Shown here in pieces: positions 21,149 through 31,513 of a DNA stretch of 64,000 nucleotides (positions are counted from its first letter, which is position 1; each line of letters begins with the position of its first letter). A program made the translations under genes and the position numbers. This stretch comes from Volutella citrinella (lineage: Eukaryota; Ascomycota; Sordariomycetes; Hypocreales; Nectriaceae): the NCBI GenBank assembly GCA_034401135.1, contig JAWZSP010000002.1, positions 744,001 to 808,000 on the forward strand, in the 5' to 3' direction. The notes under the pieces were generated by a model. The model did no database searches. It was not told the DNA's origin and was given only the letters and a program-made list of their open reading frames with translations.

Positions 21149-22799
21149 TGTTAATGTGAATCACACAAGGATTGCATTTCTGTAAACGATCAATAGAATA
21201 AACTTCTTATGATGTGTTTCACACCCACTGACTGAGGGTACACACGAAATCCGTCAGGCCATGTCCAGAGTCTCCAATATTGTCTTCTAACTAGCTTATG
21301 GCTAGATAGTCAATCTTCAGGTATTTCTCGCAGTGATGCCGTCTTTACAGAAGCCTCCACCTCTGTATTGTCGAATGCATCGGCCCGGAAACTACCCTAG
21401 CACAGTGTGGTAATTTAGAATAGCAGATTTACTTGGTCTTAAGTTACGCCTTAGTCGGCGGCCTGTTTACTATATATTTACTAACTAGTCGGCAGTCTGA
21501 CTAGTCGGCAGCCTATTTATTATTTATTAACTACTTAATCGGCAGTCTGTTTACTATATATCTACTAACTAGTCGGCAGCTTTAAGATTATTAAGTTACT
21601 AGCTATTAATAGCGAAGCCTCACCGAACCGACGCCCGACTAAATGCCTATCTGTATACACCTCGGGAATGGAATGTTATAGCCGGTGCCATCACTTGAGA
21701 GTCTCACGGGGATAGCATGATCGTCGAAAGCCTCCAATCTGCTAAGTCATTATCTATAGACAGCGAGGCTCTATCAATTTGTAAACTCGGTTTTTAGAGA
21801 GTTTCAAGTTAGAATTCTAAAGACATTTCCATCCTTGTCCACATCCCAGCCCTGCTTGAGTATGTCTAGAACCAGAGCGAAGTAGACCAAGGATTCTCAA
21901 TGCAAATGTCAGCACAGGAGTCGTATCTTGTACGTATTAAGAGGGGAAATACCGGCATTCGTCGCAGCACCAGTTCATTGGTGGCAGCCCTCAAGCTCAG
22001 CCATCCGTAACCATGATGCGCATCAATATCCTCAGACATGAATCCGGTGCTCGTCTGCGAGATCTATGCCCATTCTTAATTAGCTTCCACTTCAGAACAT
22101 CACAATCTTATGCGCATTCGTACCTGATGTGTGATAACCAGGCTGAGATCAATCATCAAGTCAATCGGAGCCGGTTTGGCCACCATTTCGCTGATTTGAC
22201 TACGTGTCGCCCACGACAAGCTGTGTCCTTGGCTGGCACTGGGGCCGACGGGCTTCAGGGCGCTCGATCTGCCAAACGGCCGAGACCAAGGGGACGCAGC
22301 ACCTTCGGTCGTCGCGGATTCCCAGTTGTTGGTAAAGGGAGAACGCGCAGAAGCGATGTAAATTTGTGACGCAGCGTTGTCGTCCACGGCCAGTTGGTCG
22401 GCTGTCGTCGCTTTTACAGAGGATGACCTGGTGCACAATGTTTGGGTGCCGAATTGTGGGCACAGCTCCTGTGAAAAGGATCGTGCTCATTTGCGGCCCC
22501 GGGGTCATCGGTGCTAACCAATTCGCGTACGCGAGCAGATAGCCTGGCTCTTGGATCCTTCGGGGAATACTGGTCTGCAAAATGGCCAATCAAGGTATTC
22601 GAAAAGGGAACATTCAGATCCCATGTGGTAGATCAGTCCTTCGAAACAGGGCTGTCTCAGCGGAAAGGATGAGCGCCGTCCAGCGCCGAGTTCATCGCAA
22701 TAGACACGGACCATTCTCTGGATCATGCCTACGCGAGCCCGACGAGATCAGCGACATAAGCTCAGTAAATAGACGGACATGAGCGCCTCAAACTCGACC
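21149..22799. other. AT-rich convergent spacer with decayed repeats
   Basis: A 1.65-kb gap between convergent genes. It contains the degenerate tandem array at about 21453-21600 and no credible exon chain. The scattered 60-130-codon frames lack recognisable domains. Confidence 0.5.
21453..21600 (+). repeat. Degenerate tandem repeat, about 33-35 bp unit
   Basis: Units begin with AGTCGGCAGYCT and continue with TTTACTATATATYTACTAACT. They start at about 21453, 21487 (truncated, 16 bp), 21503, 21537 and 21571. C/T differences between copies (CAGCCT against CAGTCT) look like transition mutations, as produced by RIP. A 19-bp piece is repeated exactly at 8886-8904. Confidence 0.75.
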
Positions 22800-25561
22800 T
22801 CACGGCCAGGTGACGTCTGGCTGCTTCCCCGGCAGCATCATCCTAAACCGCCAGCCCTTGGACTCGTGGATCTCCTTGACAATCCTGCGGATCCACGTCG
22901 TCACGAGAATCGGGATCCAGTACTCACACTTCTCGTTCCTCAGAATCTCCGTGGCGGCATCCCACGACGCCTTGCAGCCGTCGCCGTCGCCCTGGTGCAT
23001 CTGCGCGTGCGCCATGGACACGTAGATGACGGCCTCCATGACCTTGTAGCGCCACTTGAACGGCGACAGCTGCTGCATCCTGTCGAGGCAGTGCCGCCAC
23101 TTGTCGAGCGCGTCGCCGTAGTTGGCCCGCTGGTGCGCCAGCCGCGCGATGAAGAGGATGCGCCGCATGTGCATCATCTGCTCGTTGATGTCCTGCAGGG
23201 ACGCCGGCTCCGTGTCGAGCAGCTCCTGGAGGACGGGCTCCGTGTCGTCGAGCCTTCCCTGGCCTGCGAGAGCCTCCAGGAGCGCTAGGAGGAGGCGGCG
23301 GTAGGGACGCCGCGATTTGAAGGTGTTTGGGGTGGTTTGGATGCCGTTCTGCAGAATCTCGAATGCCTTGTCGTACTGGTGGAGCTCCGAGTAGATGTCG
23401 CCCAACTTGCTGATCAACAGGTGGCGGGACGGCGGCTTGGAGGGAGCGCTAGCGAGCGAGAGGTTCTGCTCCATGGACGCCCGACAGCTCTGGAAGTCTC
23501 CGATGGACTGAAAATACCGTGTCGCGGTCCCCTGGAGCCTGCGGGTGAATTCTATCTCGAGGCTGGATAGCGGCTGCCACCCCTCCCACTTGTAGATGAG
23601 CGATGGGACGTCGTCGTCGTAGCAGTGAATCTTCATCTCGACCTGGGCGATGTGGATTCTTCCTCGGAGGGCATTCTCGAGATGCGTCGTTGGAGTACCG
23701 CATTGACTGAGATAATCGGTGACAATCTGCCTGGCTGCCGGTAGGTCGCCCGCTTGTCGGCAGATTGTGCATTGGAACACGGCGACGGCGGCTTGGATGT
23801 CGTATGGCGTCGACTTGCGGATGAGGTCTTTTGCCCGGGATATTGCAGCTTTGCGCACATGCAGAGAGTCCCGCTCGGAGAAGTACATGAGCACCTCGAT
23901 GACTGGGTCCCTGAGGAACTCGGGCGGCTGGCGGCTCTGGATGAGGTGCTCCACGAGGCTCCAGATTGCAATCTTGAGTTCCGGAGACCTGCGGTAGTGT
24001 TAGTAGAGCCGGCGAGGATTAGGGGTCCGTGATGGATCGGCACTAACCATTCAATGTTTCCCTCGTAGCATGGAGGGCACACGAAACACATCAATCTCGT
24101 GGCCATCACCCACAGAGCCTCCACCACCCTCGGAGACAGCACGCTGTTGAGGTTGGATACGATCTCGGGCTGCAGCGACAAGGTCAGTGACCCGTCCTCC
24201 AGCATCTGCTTCGTCACATGCGGACTAGACGTGGCCTGGAAGAGACGGTCCTCGTCGGACAGTACGCGAACAATGTCGTTGGGGAGCCCGGCTTCTGACG
24301 CGGACTTGGACGCCATCTCGCCGTTGGTGCCCCATCGCCGCTGCAGACCGCCGACTCTCTTGATCATGACGACAGGGACCTGGGTGCCGCCCAGGGCATG
24401 CAGCAAGAGCAACATGTGGTCGGAATCCGAGAGCACATTCGGATATTCGGCAAAGAGATTGAGGTAATTGAGTGGGCTGTCAGTGTCTGACACATTGTTA
24501 GCAGGGGATGGTGAGCGATGGGACATGATGTTGACGATGCTCACCACCAAGCTGACTCGTCACGAGCCGGCGAATAAAGTCACTGTAATCAGGCGCCGAC
24601 TCGCCCAGCTTCTGGAGATGGGCAAACACGTCGTCGTCGTCCATGTTGAGATATCTCTCGTACCTGCGAAACATGAGCATCCATCAACGGAGGAGAGGAG
24701 AGCAAGCAACCTACGTCGATGATGGTACGTCGGTGGGCAGCCACCAGACGCATCCCAGGTCGCCAAGGCGGCGCCCTATTTTTAGGTACTTGTTTCCCGC
24801 ATATCGGATCTCCGACGTCTTGGACGCGGGGACAAAGGCAGCGATGGCGGGCGGGACCAGCACCCTGGCGTCGAGCTGGGCGCGCAGGTAGACAACAACA
24901 CAAGCCAGGCGTCGGCGCAGGTCGTCATGAACAGCGGCAACGGCGGGGGCCCGCCAGAAGGCGTCGGCGTCGTCCCGGAAGCGGTGGTAGACGCGGTCGG
25001 CGTCGGCGCTGTTGAGGGCCTGAACGGACAGGATCTTCATGGTGCGCTGGTTGTTGAGGGTGACCTGGTATCGTACGTCGCGCGAAAGAGCCTTGGACTT
25101 GGCGAGGATGGAGCGGATGGCTGCCAAGTGCCTGTTGAGGTCCGCCGCGAGGCCGTCGAGCTCGCCGGACCCGGGGCCATGGGGCCATTGGCGGATGGTG
25201 CTACACAGGCAGGCAGGCATACGGGCGGCAAGGGGAGCGGACCTGGGCGTCTGGATAGACTCACTGGTGTTGGGCTGCGTGGTTTGGCTGCTCGGGTGGA
25301 TCACGAGTGTGTGACGCCGGCATCAAGAGCAGAAAGGGTCGTCCCCACCGTCGTCTCTGCCGGGGGCTGGATGCTAGCCGAGTCAAGGTTGTGGGTTTCG
25401 TCGTGTAAGACCAGGCGAGCGACTTCGGGCCGGGACAAGCCTGCAGCGAGCCACCTGATGCGAACGATGGCGGCGGAAATGATGAAGAGATTGATAAGAT
25501 GGGCGGGAACGGGTGGTGGGCGAGCAATGCGTCCTGCAATGCGACGCCATGCAGCGCTCAT
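22800..25561 (-). CDS. Conserved fungal protein with TPR-like helices, unknown function
   Basis: Five exons on the minus strand (25305-25561, 24715-25200, 24545-24663, 24048-24486, 22800-23988) join in phase over GT-AG introns of 51-104 bp to give 829 residues. I do not recognise a named family. The start MSAAWRRIAGRIARPPPV leads into a hydrophobic stretch (LINLFIISAAIVRIRWLA) that could be a membrane anchor or mitochondrial signal. The C-terminal 400 residues are helical, with paired helices reminiscent of TPRs (GDLPAARQIVTDYL, LHQYDKAFEILQNGI, RLDDTEPVLQELLD, ANYGDALDKWRHCL). The upstream gap shared with the MFSD1-like gene carries two copies of the TCTCAC-N-GTGAGA palindrome, so the two may be co-regulated. 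Exon 1 to 2 is the least certain join. Confidence 0.7.
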
Positions 25562-25587
25562 GGGTTCATTAGGTGGGTCGGTGGGTT

Positions 25588-25602
25588 TCCTCACCGTGAG
25601 GA
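25588..25602. promoter_or_regulatory. Odd palindrome TCCTCAC-C-GTGAGGA
   Basis: A perfect 7-bp inverted repeat around one central base, 27 bp upstream of the TPR-like gene's ATG. It shares the core CTCACCGTGAG with four other sites up to 31.1 kb. Confidence 0.7.
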
Positions 25603-25663
25603 CGATGGCGATGGCACGCGATGCTCTATTGGGCGTTGGCTGGCCCGGCTGGCCCCTGGCACT

Positions 25664-25676
25664 TCTCACCGTGAGA
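25664..25676. promoter_or_regulatory. Odd palindrome TCTCAC-C-GTGAGA
   Basis: A perfect 6-bp inverted repeat around one base. The 16-mer CTTCTCACCGTGAGAC here is identical to the one upstream of the ZIFL-type transporter (28714-28729). Confidence 0.75.
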
Positions 25677-26245
25677 CAGTAGCGTCTTCCACTTTTCCCG
25701 CTCGCTTGTTTTTCTGCCTCGCCCTCTGATGCCATTATCTGATCTTGGCGGCCGGCATCACGGTTGGATCAGAGATGAAGGAGGCGTTCTTTTTTTTCGG
25801 CTCGACCAAAGAAGTTTACTTGAACAATGATCCATGGCCGAGCCCATCTAAAGGACGCATTCTTCTCACATCGGCGGGACGAGACGATGAAAGCTCGGAC
25901 GAAAGCACCAGGCCCGAGACTCACTAGCTCGGCGAGCAGCGGGGATCTGGTGATGAGATTTTGCGCACAATCCATGATCCCGCCCAATTGCGCGGCGACA
26001 ACCCCTACGTAGTCGTGCCGATTATCTCTGCTGAGTCTGCGAGGGCCGGGCGGTTCCATTGGTTTACGAAGAAACGAAGCCTACTAGCCATTCCATCCTT
26101 CTTCGTCTCCGTTGAAGCCCTTCGGCCGCCCCGTTTTCTCGTACCCCGACGTCGGGTCTATTGGCGGCGACTCTCCACGCGACCGCATGAACTGACTCCG
26201 TCCGTCCTAGAGTGGGCGCCCGTTCTGCAAGGCTTTTGGAGCTCC

Positions 26246-26254
26246 ATCTGATAA
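26246..26254 (+). promoter_or_regulatory. ATCTGATAA iron-GATA site
   Basis: It matches ATCWGATAA, the extended GATA element of fungal iron repressors (SreA, Fep1, Urbs1 type), 118 bp upstream of the MFSD1-like ATG. Confidence 0.65.
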
Positions 26255-26371
26255 TAATAAATATCTCCGCGACCCTCCCGTCGAGGCAAACGAAGCCGAC
26301 AATTGAGCAGCATCACTGCCTCTTCTCGCTTCATTCTTACCCTGTCTGCACTCTCAAACCACAGCGGAACA

Positions 26372-28012
26372 ATGGCAGAGCCAAAGACGCCTGTTGCCGA
26401 GCCCATGGTGCTGCAAAACTCCAAGGAGGCCGCCACCGAGACTGTCTCGGCCAGCAACGACTCGGACGTTGTCGACGACGACGTGCGCGATGACAGCTCC
26501 TTCTCCGACGACGGCAAATTGCCCGCCCCGATGTACATGAAGGTGATTGCCATCATCGCCATCAGCATCGTGGGCTTCGGAGGCCGCTGGAGCAGTGGCG
26601 TCACGGGAGCCTTGAAGAGCACCCTGAAGAAGGTATGGCAGAGATTCTGCATCTGATAAGAGACTCAATCTAATTCGCCGCAGGAAATGCACATCAACAA
26701 CACCGAGTATGCCGTCTTCGGATCAGCCGAGGCCTTTATCAAGCTCATCCTGATTCCCCTCACTGGACCCCTGAATGACCGCTTCGGAGGAGCAGTCAAC
26801 ATGTTCTGGGGCAACGTCATCTTCAGCGTGGGCGCCATCCTCGTCGCCGCGGCCACCCAGGTGCGCAGCTACGAGTTCATGATCGCCGGCATCGTGGTGC
26901 AATCCATCGGCGACGCAGCAACCCAAGTCTCCCAGTACAAGCTCTTCTCGTCGTGGTTCCCGCCGTCGTTTGGCTTCGCCGCCACGCTGGGCTTCGAGCT
27001 GGGTCTCGGCAAGATTGGCACCTTCGTGGGCAAGTCGACGGCCAACGTCATCGCCAAGAACCTGGGCAACTTCAGCTGGGCGTACTGGATGGCCGTCTTC
27101 ATGAACCTCTTCACCAACGTCGCCAACCTCTTCTACTGGTGGTTCTGCCGCTGGTGCGAGAAGCGCTACGTGACCGCCCAGGACCCGGCGACGGGCGAGC
27201 GCCTCCACGACACGAGCAAGCGCTTCCACTTCCGCCGCATGCTGCGTCTGCCCTGGACCTTCTGGATGATCATGCTGCTCACCACCTTCCAGACCACCAC
27301 CAGCATGATCTTCTCCCAGAACGGCACCGAGATGGCCGAGCAGCGCTTCAAGGTCGACGCTGTCAAGGCCGGCTGGTACGCCTCGCTGTCGCAGTTCCTC
27401 GGCTTCTTCTTCGTCCCCGCCGTCGGCTTCTTCATGGACTTTTTCGGCCAGCGCGTCACCCTCATGTTCCTCTGCACCTCGGGCCTGCTGCTGTCCATGT
27501 GTCTGTCCGCCTTTGCCCCGACCGTTGCCGGCACCGCCGCCAGCTTCGGCGTCTTCGCCATAGCCAGCTCCCTCGGCCCCTGTCCCATGATCGACGCCAT
27601 CCGCACCAGCATGTCGCACCACAGCGTCTTTGGCACGGGCTACGCCATCAAGGTCACCATCAACAACTGCATGACCATCATCGTCCTGCTCATCGCCGGT
27701 GTCGTGCAGGACCGCGACAAGGACAGCTACATCAACGTCACCAAGCTGTACGTGGTCCTGGCCGCCGTCGGCGTCGTCGTGTCCCTCGCCATGCTCATCA
27801 TCTCCTTTGTGAGCCCGGCCATGGCCATTCTGCAGTGGACGCGCAAGAAGAGGACCGCCAATGGCCACCTCATCAAGGAGATCAACGAGGGCTTCACCAA
27901 GAGCGAGTGGCTGCCCAAGTTCAACAAGATCAACTTTGGCGCCATTGTACTGTTGATGATGGGTGCATCTGCTGGTTTCTTCTGGCAGTTGGCGACAGGA
28001 AACAACTACTAG
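26372..28012 (+). CDS. MFS transporter, MFSD1-like
   Basis: Exons 26372-26632 and 26684-28012 join in phase 0 and encode 529 residues of a 12-helix major facilitator. The N-terminal 60 residues are acidic and cytosolic (DVVDDDVRDDSSFSDD). Helix 1 is VIAIIAISIVGFGGRW. The signature between helices 2 and 3 is GPLNDRFGG, and the block FGFAATLGFELGLGKIGTFVGK is characteristic of the MFSD1/SLC49-related group rather than of drug or sugar transporters. The second half contains GFFMDFFGQRVTLMFL and a conserved SLGPCPMIDAIR. Animal MFSD1 is lysosomal and carries dipeptides. For the fungal protein the substrate is unknown. Its promoter and intron each carry an ATCTGATAA site, hinting at control by iron. 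Codon use is strongly C-ending, typical of well-expressed genes. Confidence 0.85.
26651..26659 (+). promoter_or_regulatory. ATCTGATAA site inside intron 1
   Basis: An exact ATCTGATAA within the only intron (26633-26683) of the MFSD1-like gene. It may be functional or coincidental; intronic regulatory GATA sites are less usual. Confidence 0.4.
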
Positions 28013-28519
28013 AGTCCGATGTGTGGGATACAATTGGCAGTTTGTTGTGTGGTGTCGGTTGTAGGGTAACCGAAGAATCGAGCGGCCATCCTCTGCATAC
28101 CCGATGCTGCTACAGCGTCACTTAATTAGTACAAATAATTAAATCATGATGATGATTCTCCAGTTCTTCTTGCCATCTATTCTTGTGAATTGCTGTCTGC
28201 TAGCTATCCGCAAAGCGTGTGTTGTCCACATCCACGTTCATTGACGCTTGAAGACCAGCAGCAACATATGTGGCTGGAGAAGGGAGAACGCTCAAGACAA
28301 GAGGTACCCACAAGTACACCGCGACTCAAATCATCAGTAGTGCCACAGAAACCATCATGGATCCAGTAGATTGAGCCTCACAACACCCATGGATCTCAAT
28401 TGACCTGATGCATTCGTCCCCTTCTCCCACCAGCTCCTGTGGTGGGGTCCAGTGCGTTTTGCCACTAGCGCGACACTGTGCCGGCCGCACACGGAGCTCA
28501 TCCATGGATCATCATTAGG

Positions 28520-28534
28520 TTATCAATCTGATAA
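28520..28534 (+). promoter_or_regulatory. Double GATA element TTATCA-ATC-TGATAA
   Basis: Two inverted GATA cores separated by three bases. The right one completes ATCTGATAA (28526-28534). It lies 464 bp upstream of the ZIFL-type transporter ATG. Confidence 0.65.
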
Positions 28535-28715
28535 TATCGCAGCCCCCATCAGCCAACGTTTTCCAGCCTAGTGTCGGCCGGCGGTGGTCTGCAAAAGGGC
28601 CCCAGGGGTTGGTGCGTCAATACCCACACACACACAGGGGCCATAGCGCTGCGACGCCGCCATGCCAGCCCCGGTCTCCTGTGGCGAATCGCAGCGAACG
28701 AGGGTCATCCGTTCT

Positions 28716-28728
28716 TCTCACCGTGAGA
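28716..28728. promoter_or_regulatory. Odd palindrome TCTCAC-C-GTGAGA
   Basis: A perfect 6-bp inverted repeat around one base, 270 bp upstream of the ZIFL-type transporter ATG. Flanking bases match the copy at 25664. Confidence 0.75.
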
Positions 28729-28997
28729 CTTGTCTGCTGGGGCCGTGGATGGCGTCTGCAGTGGATCGTCGAAAAGCTGTGCATCCGGCTGCAGGTGCCA
28801 AATGCAAGGCTGGGACTGGGGCGGGCTGCGATGGGGTTCTCTCGTTCCGCGGGCTGGTTCGACTTGCATCCTCTGCGACAGACCCTTGGGGACTGACCTC
28901 TGTGCCATCAGTCTCGTCCTTGCATTTATATATTATACCACTTACACCCCTCCATTGTCTGATGTTTCGTCAAAATTGAGCCGAGCATCGCCTCAAG

Positions 28998-30718
28998 ATG
29001 GCCAATTCACGAGACAGCCGCAAAGACGGCGACAGCTCCTCGACCGACGAGCACAGCCCATTGCGCCAGGATGGCCAAACCTCATACCAATCCTTCGACC
29101 CGGCCCTCGAAGCCCAGAAGAAGCTCCCGCCCGTGACGTGGGCCAGCATGCCCAAAAAGTCGCAGCTGGCCGTCATCGTCTTCGCCCGCCTCGCCGAGCC
29201 GCTGTCTGAGCGCTCGCTGACGTCGTACCTCTTCTACCAGCTGCGGTGGTTCGACCCGGCCCTTGAGCCGTCCGAGATTGCCGCCCAGGCCGGCCACCTC
29301 ACGGCCACCTTCGCCGCCGCCCAGTGCCTCACGTCCATGTGGTGGGGGCGCATCGCCGACACGGCCGTCTTTGGGCGCAAGCGAGTCCTCATGTTTGGCC
29401 TCGTCGGGTCGGCCCTGTGCGCCATCGGTATGGGCTTCTCGCCCTCGTACGGCTTTGCGCTGTGCTTCCGCTTCTTCTCGGGCGCCCTGAACGGTAACAT
29501 TGGTGTGCTTCGAACCATGGTGTCTGAGATTGTGCCTGATAAGCGGTACGTCGGTTGTTGCGCCCCTTGATGGTTGGACGTGTACTGACAAGAGGCCGCA
29601 GATACAAAGCGAGGGCATTCCTGATACTGCCCATGTGCTTCAACGTTGGAGTCATCATCGGCCCTCTGATGAGTGGCTTCTTGGCCGACCCAGTCAATTC
29701 GCTGCCTAGCATCTTTGGACCTGGGTCGTTGCTCGGCGGCGCGGACGGAGTCGTGTGGATGAGGCGATTCCCGTATGCGCTCCCAAACCTCGTCTGTGCC
29801 TCGGTTCTCATCGCCGCATCCTTCTGCATCTTCTTCGGGCTGGACGAGACTCACCCTCTTCGGCGAGACAAGCCAGACTATGGACGATATCTCGGCAAAT
29901 TCCTCCTGCGCAAGATACTGCGAAAGAAGGAGACGGAGCCGGCCTATGAGTACCAGCAGATCCCCTCCCAGGACGACATGAGTACCGCGCCGACGGCAGT
30001 TGTCGCCGCAGCAGAGGAGGATGCCGCAGACGAGCCCGTCCAAGTCAAGAACAAAGTCAGGTTCCGCGACATGTTCACCAAGGGCGTCTGCCTCACGCTG
30101 CTGCAGCACTTCCTCCGGGCGCTGCACGGCTCGGCCTTCAACACCGTCTTCTTCAGTCTGCTCCCGACGCCCCGCGCCGACAACTCGCACATGCAGCTGC
30201 CCTTCCGGTTCACGGGCGGTCTTGGACTCTCGGCCAAGAGCATGGGATTCGTCAACATGACCCTCGGCGTTATTGGCATCCCGTTGCAGATCCTTGTCTA
30301 CCCCGTCATCATCCACCGCATCGGTGTCCTGGCCTCGTACCGCACCTTCTTGCCCCTCAGCATCGCCGCATACTTCCTGATCCCCTATCTGATCCTGCTG
30401 CCGGACAGCATGGCCCTCATCTGGACCTGTTTGACTGCGCTGCTGTCGCTCAACGTGCTGGCCCGCGTCTTCATCACCCCGGCGTCCATGATCCTGGTCA
30501 ACGAGTCGGCGCCCAGCCCGATGCTGCTGGGGAGCGTCCACGGCTTTGCGTCGAGCATTTCCAGCGGCGCCAAGATCTTTGGACCGACCATTGGAGGATC
30601 GGTACTCGGGTGGGGTCTTGCGCACAACTGTGTTGGTCTCCCGATGTGGGGGATGGCCTCAATTGCTGCAGTGAACTGGTCTGTTCTTTGGCTGCTGGAC
30701 GAGATGCCGTCCTTCTGA
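28998..30718 (+). CDS. MFS transporter, ZIFL/TetA-like (Ycr023c group)
   Basis: Exons 28998-29545 and 29602-30718 encode 554 residues of a 12-helix major facilitator. Helix 1 begins after MPKKSQLAVIVFARLAEPLSE, with an RLAEP motif typical of the DHA/ZIFL group. The loop 2-3 signature is GRIADTAVFGRKRVLMFGL. Helix 4 has FRFFSGALNGNIGVLRTMVSEI and helix 5 NVGVIIGPLMSGFLADP. A long acidic central loop (about 60 residues, DDMSTAPTAVVAAAEEDAADE) links the halves. Plant ZIFL proteins export metal chelators and organic anions; fungal substrates are mostly unknown. The upstream GATA pair and palindrome, and the ferric reductase next door, make a metal-linked role plausible. That is inference. Confidence 0.88.
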
Positions 30719-30907
30719 GGCAGAGATGGCTATCTACTTTTAGGGCCCCTTGGCTATGAACTTTGGGGCAAAGGATAGTTTATGGCATCAAAATGGAGTG
30801 TAGAAGGGGATAGAGACGAATAAGCACAAGAAATGCCATTGCCATTACCATTACTTCTTCTCACTTCCCATCGTCCTCTTGCTGCCTCTCGTGATTTGTG
30901 ATGGTGC

Positions 30908-30916
30908 ATCTGATAA
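30908..30916 (+). promoter_or_regulatory. ATCTGATAA site in a convergent spacer
   Basis: An exact match to the iron-GATA element, downstream of both neighbouring genes, so its target is unclear. Confidence 0.4.
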
Positions 30917-31039
30917 TCGCACGCACTGATGCCCGCTAAGCCAGTAGGCTTCATCCCCTGAAGGTTCCCACCATGGATAATCTTTTTTAGGTGGGACTGG
31001 CAACCACCCCTGCAAGTGGGGACATTTTTCACGAAAGTT

Positions 31040-31052
31040 TCTCACAGTGAGA
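31040..31052. promoter_or_regulatory. Odd palindrome TCTCAC-A-GTGAGA
   Basis: A perfect 6-bp inverted repeat with A as the central base. It is followed 16 bp later by a second, imperfect copy. Confidence 0.65.
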
Positions 31053-31067
31053 GAAGTGGCAGAATAT

Positions 31068-31079
31068 CTCTCACCGTGA
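31068..31079. promoter_or_regulatory. Imperfect copy CTCTCACCGTGA
   Basis: It keeps TCTCACCGTGA but ends in C instead of GA. It pairs with the copy at 31040. Confidence 0.5.
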
Positions 31080-31513
31080 CAGCCCTCGCCAAAAACCCTG
31101 CACTACCACACAATCTCAGAGCCCCCCACACCCAGAGACTCGGGTTCTGCCTGTGGGGTCGCGTGCTGCTCCGAAAAGCGGATGGTGGGCAACCACACTG
31201 TGCAATGGCCTCGTATGTCCGAGGTGCATCAACCAGTCCCGAAAATCGTCCCATGCGGGTTCATGTCATGCATGTGCCGCAGACAGCACCGGCTGGCCTC
31301 GGAGGGACGTCAGAAATATGCGTGATGCTACTTGGAACTCTTGAGTGCGCAGCTGGACATTCACAGAGGGAAAGAAGATAAGTGTGGAAAATGCTCAGTG
31401 CGGGAATCAAGTTCCCTGTGATGTATGGTGGTCTATCTGGTGTTTATGCAAGCCGTACCTAGTCTATATGTGATGCCCCCGATACCTGATGTGCTTATGA
31501 TGCTATGCCCGCT

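Larger units (their letters stand above)
25562..26371. promoter_or_regulatory. Divergent promoter TPR-like gene / MFSD1-like gene
   Basis: About 810 bp between divergent start codons. It contains two TCTCAC-N-GTGAGA-type palindromes near the left gene and one ATCTGATAA site 118 bp before the right gene's ATG, each listed separately. Confidence 0.6.
28013..28997. promoter_or_regulatory. Promoter region of the ZIFL-type transporter
   Basis: A 985-bp gap between tandem genes. It contains a double GATA element (28520-28534), a short CA run (28625-28636) and a TCTCAC-N-GTGAGA palindrome (28716-28728). No gene was seen. Confidence 0.55.
30719..31513. other. Convergent spacer with regulatory-type motifs
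   Basis: It lies between the 3' ends of the ZIFL-type transporter (plus) and the ferric reductase (minus), yet holds one ATCTGATAA and two TCTCAC-N-GTGAGA copies. Promoter-like motifs between two 3' ends suggest either a missed transcript or a structural element. The ORF of 121 codons at 31016 lacks any domain. Confidence 0.5.

Noticed and set aside
26723..28033. 436-codon open frame on the minus strand opposite the MFSD1-like gene
   Set aside because: Antisense shadow of a GC-rich coding region; the composition is His/Glu/Asp-rich and there is no domain.
26953..28125. 390-codon plus-strand frame overlapping the MFSD1-like gene
   Set aside because: Second-frame shadow, very rich in His, Arg and Pro; the membrane protein in the other frame is clearly real.
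29234..30625. 463-codon open frame opposite the ZIFL-type transporter
   Set aside because: Low-complexity, Arg/Gln/Asp-rich shadow of the transporter gene.
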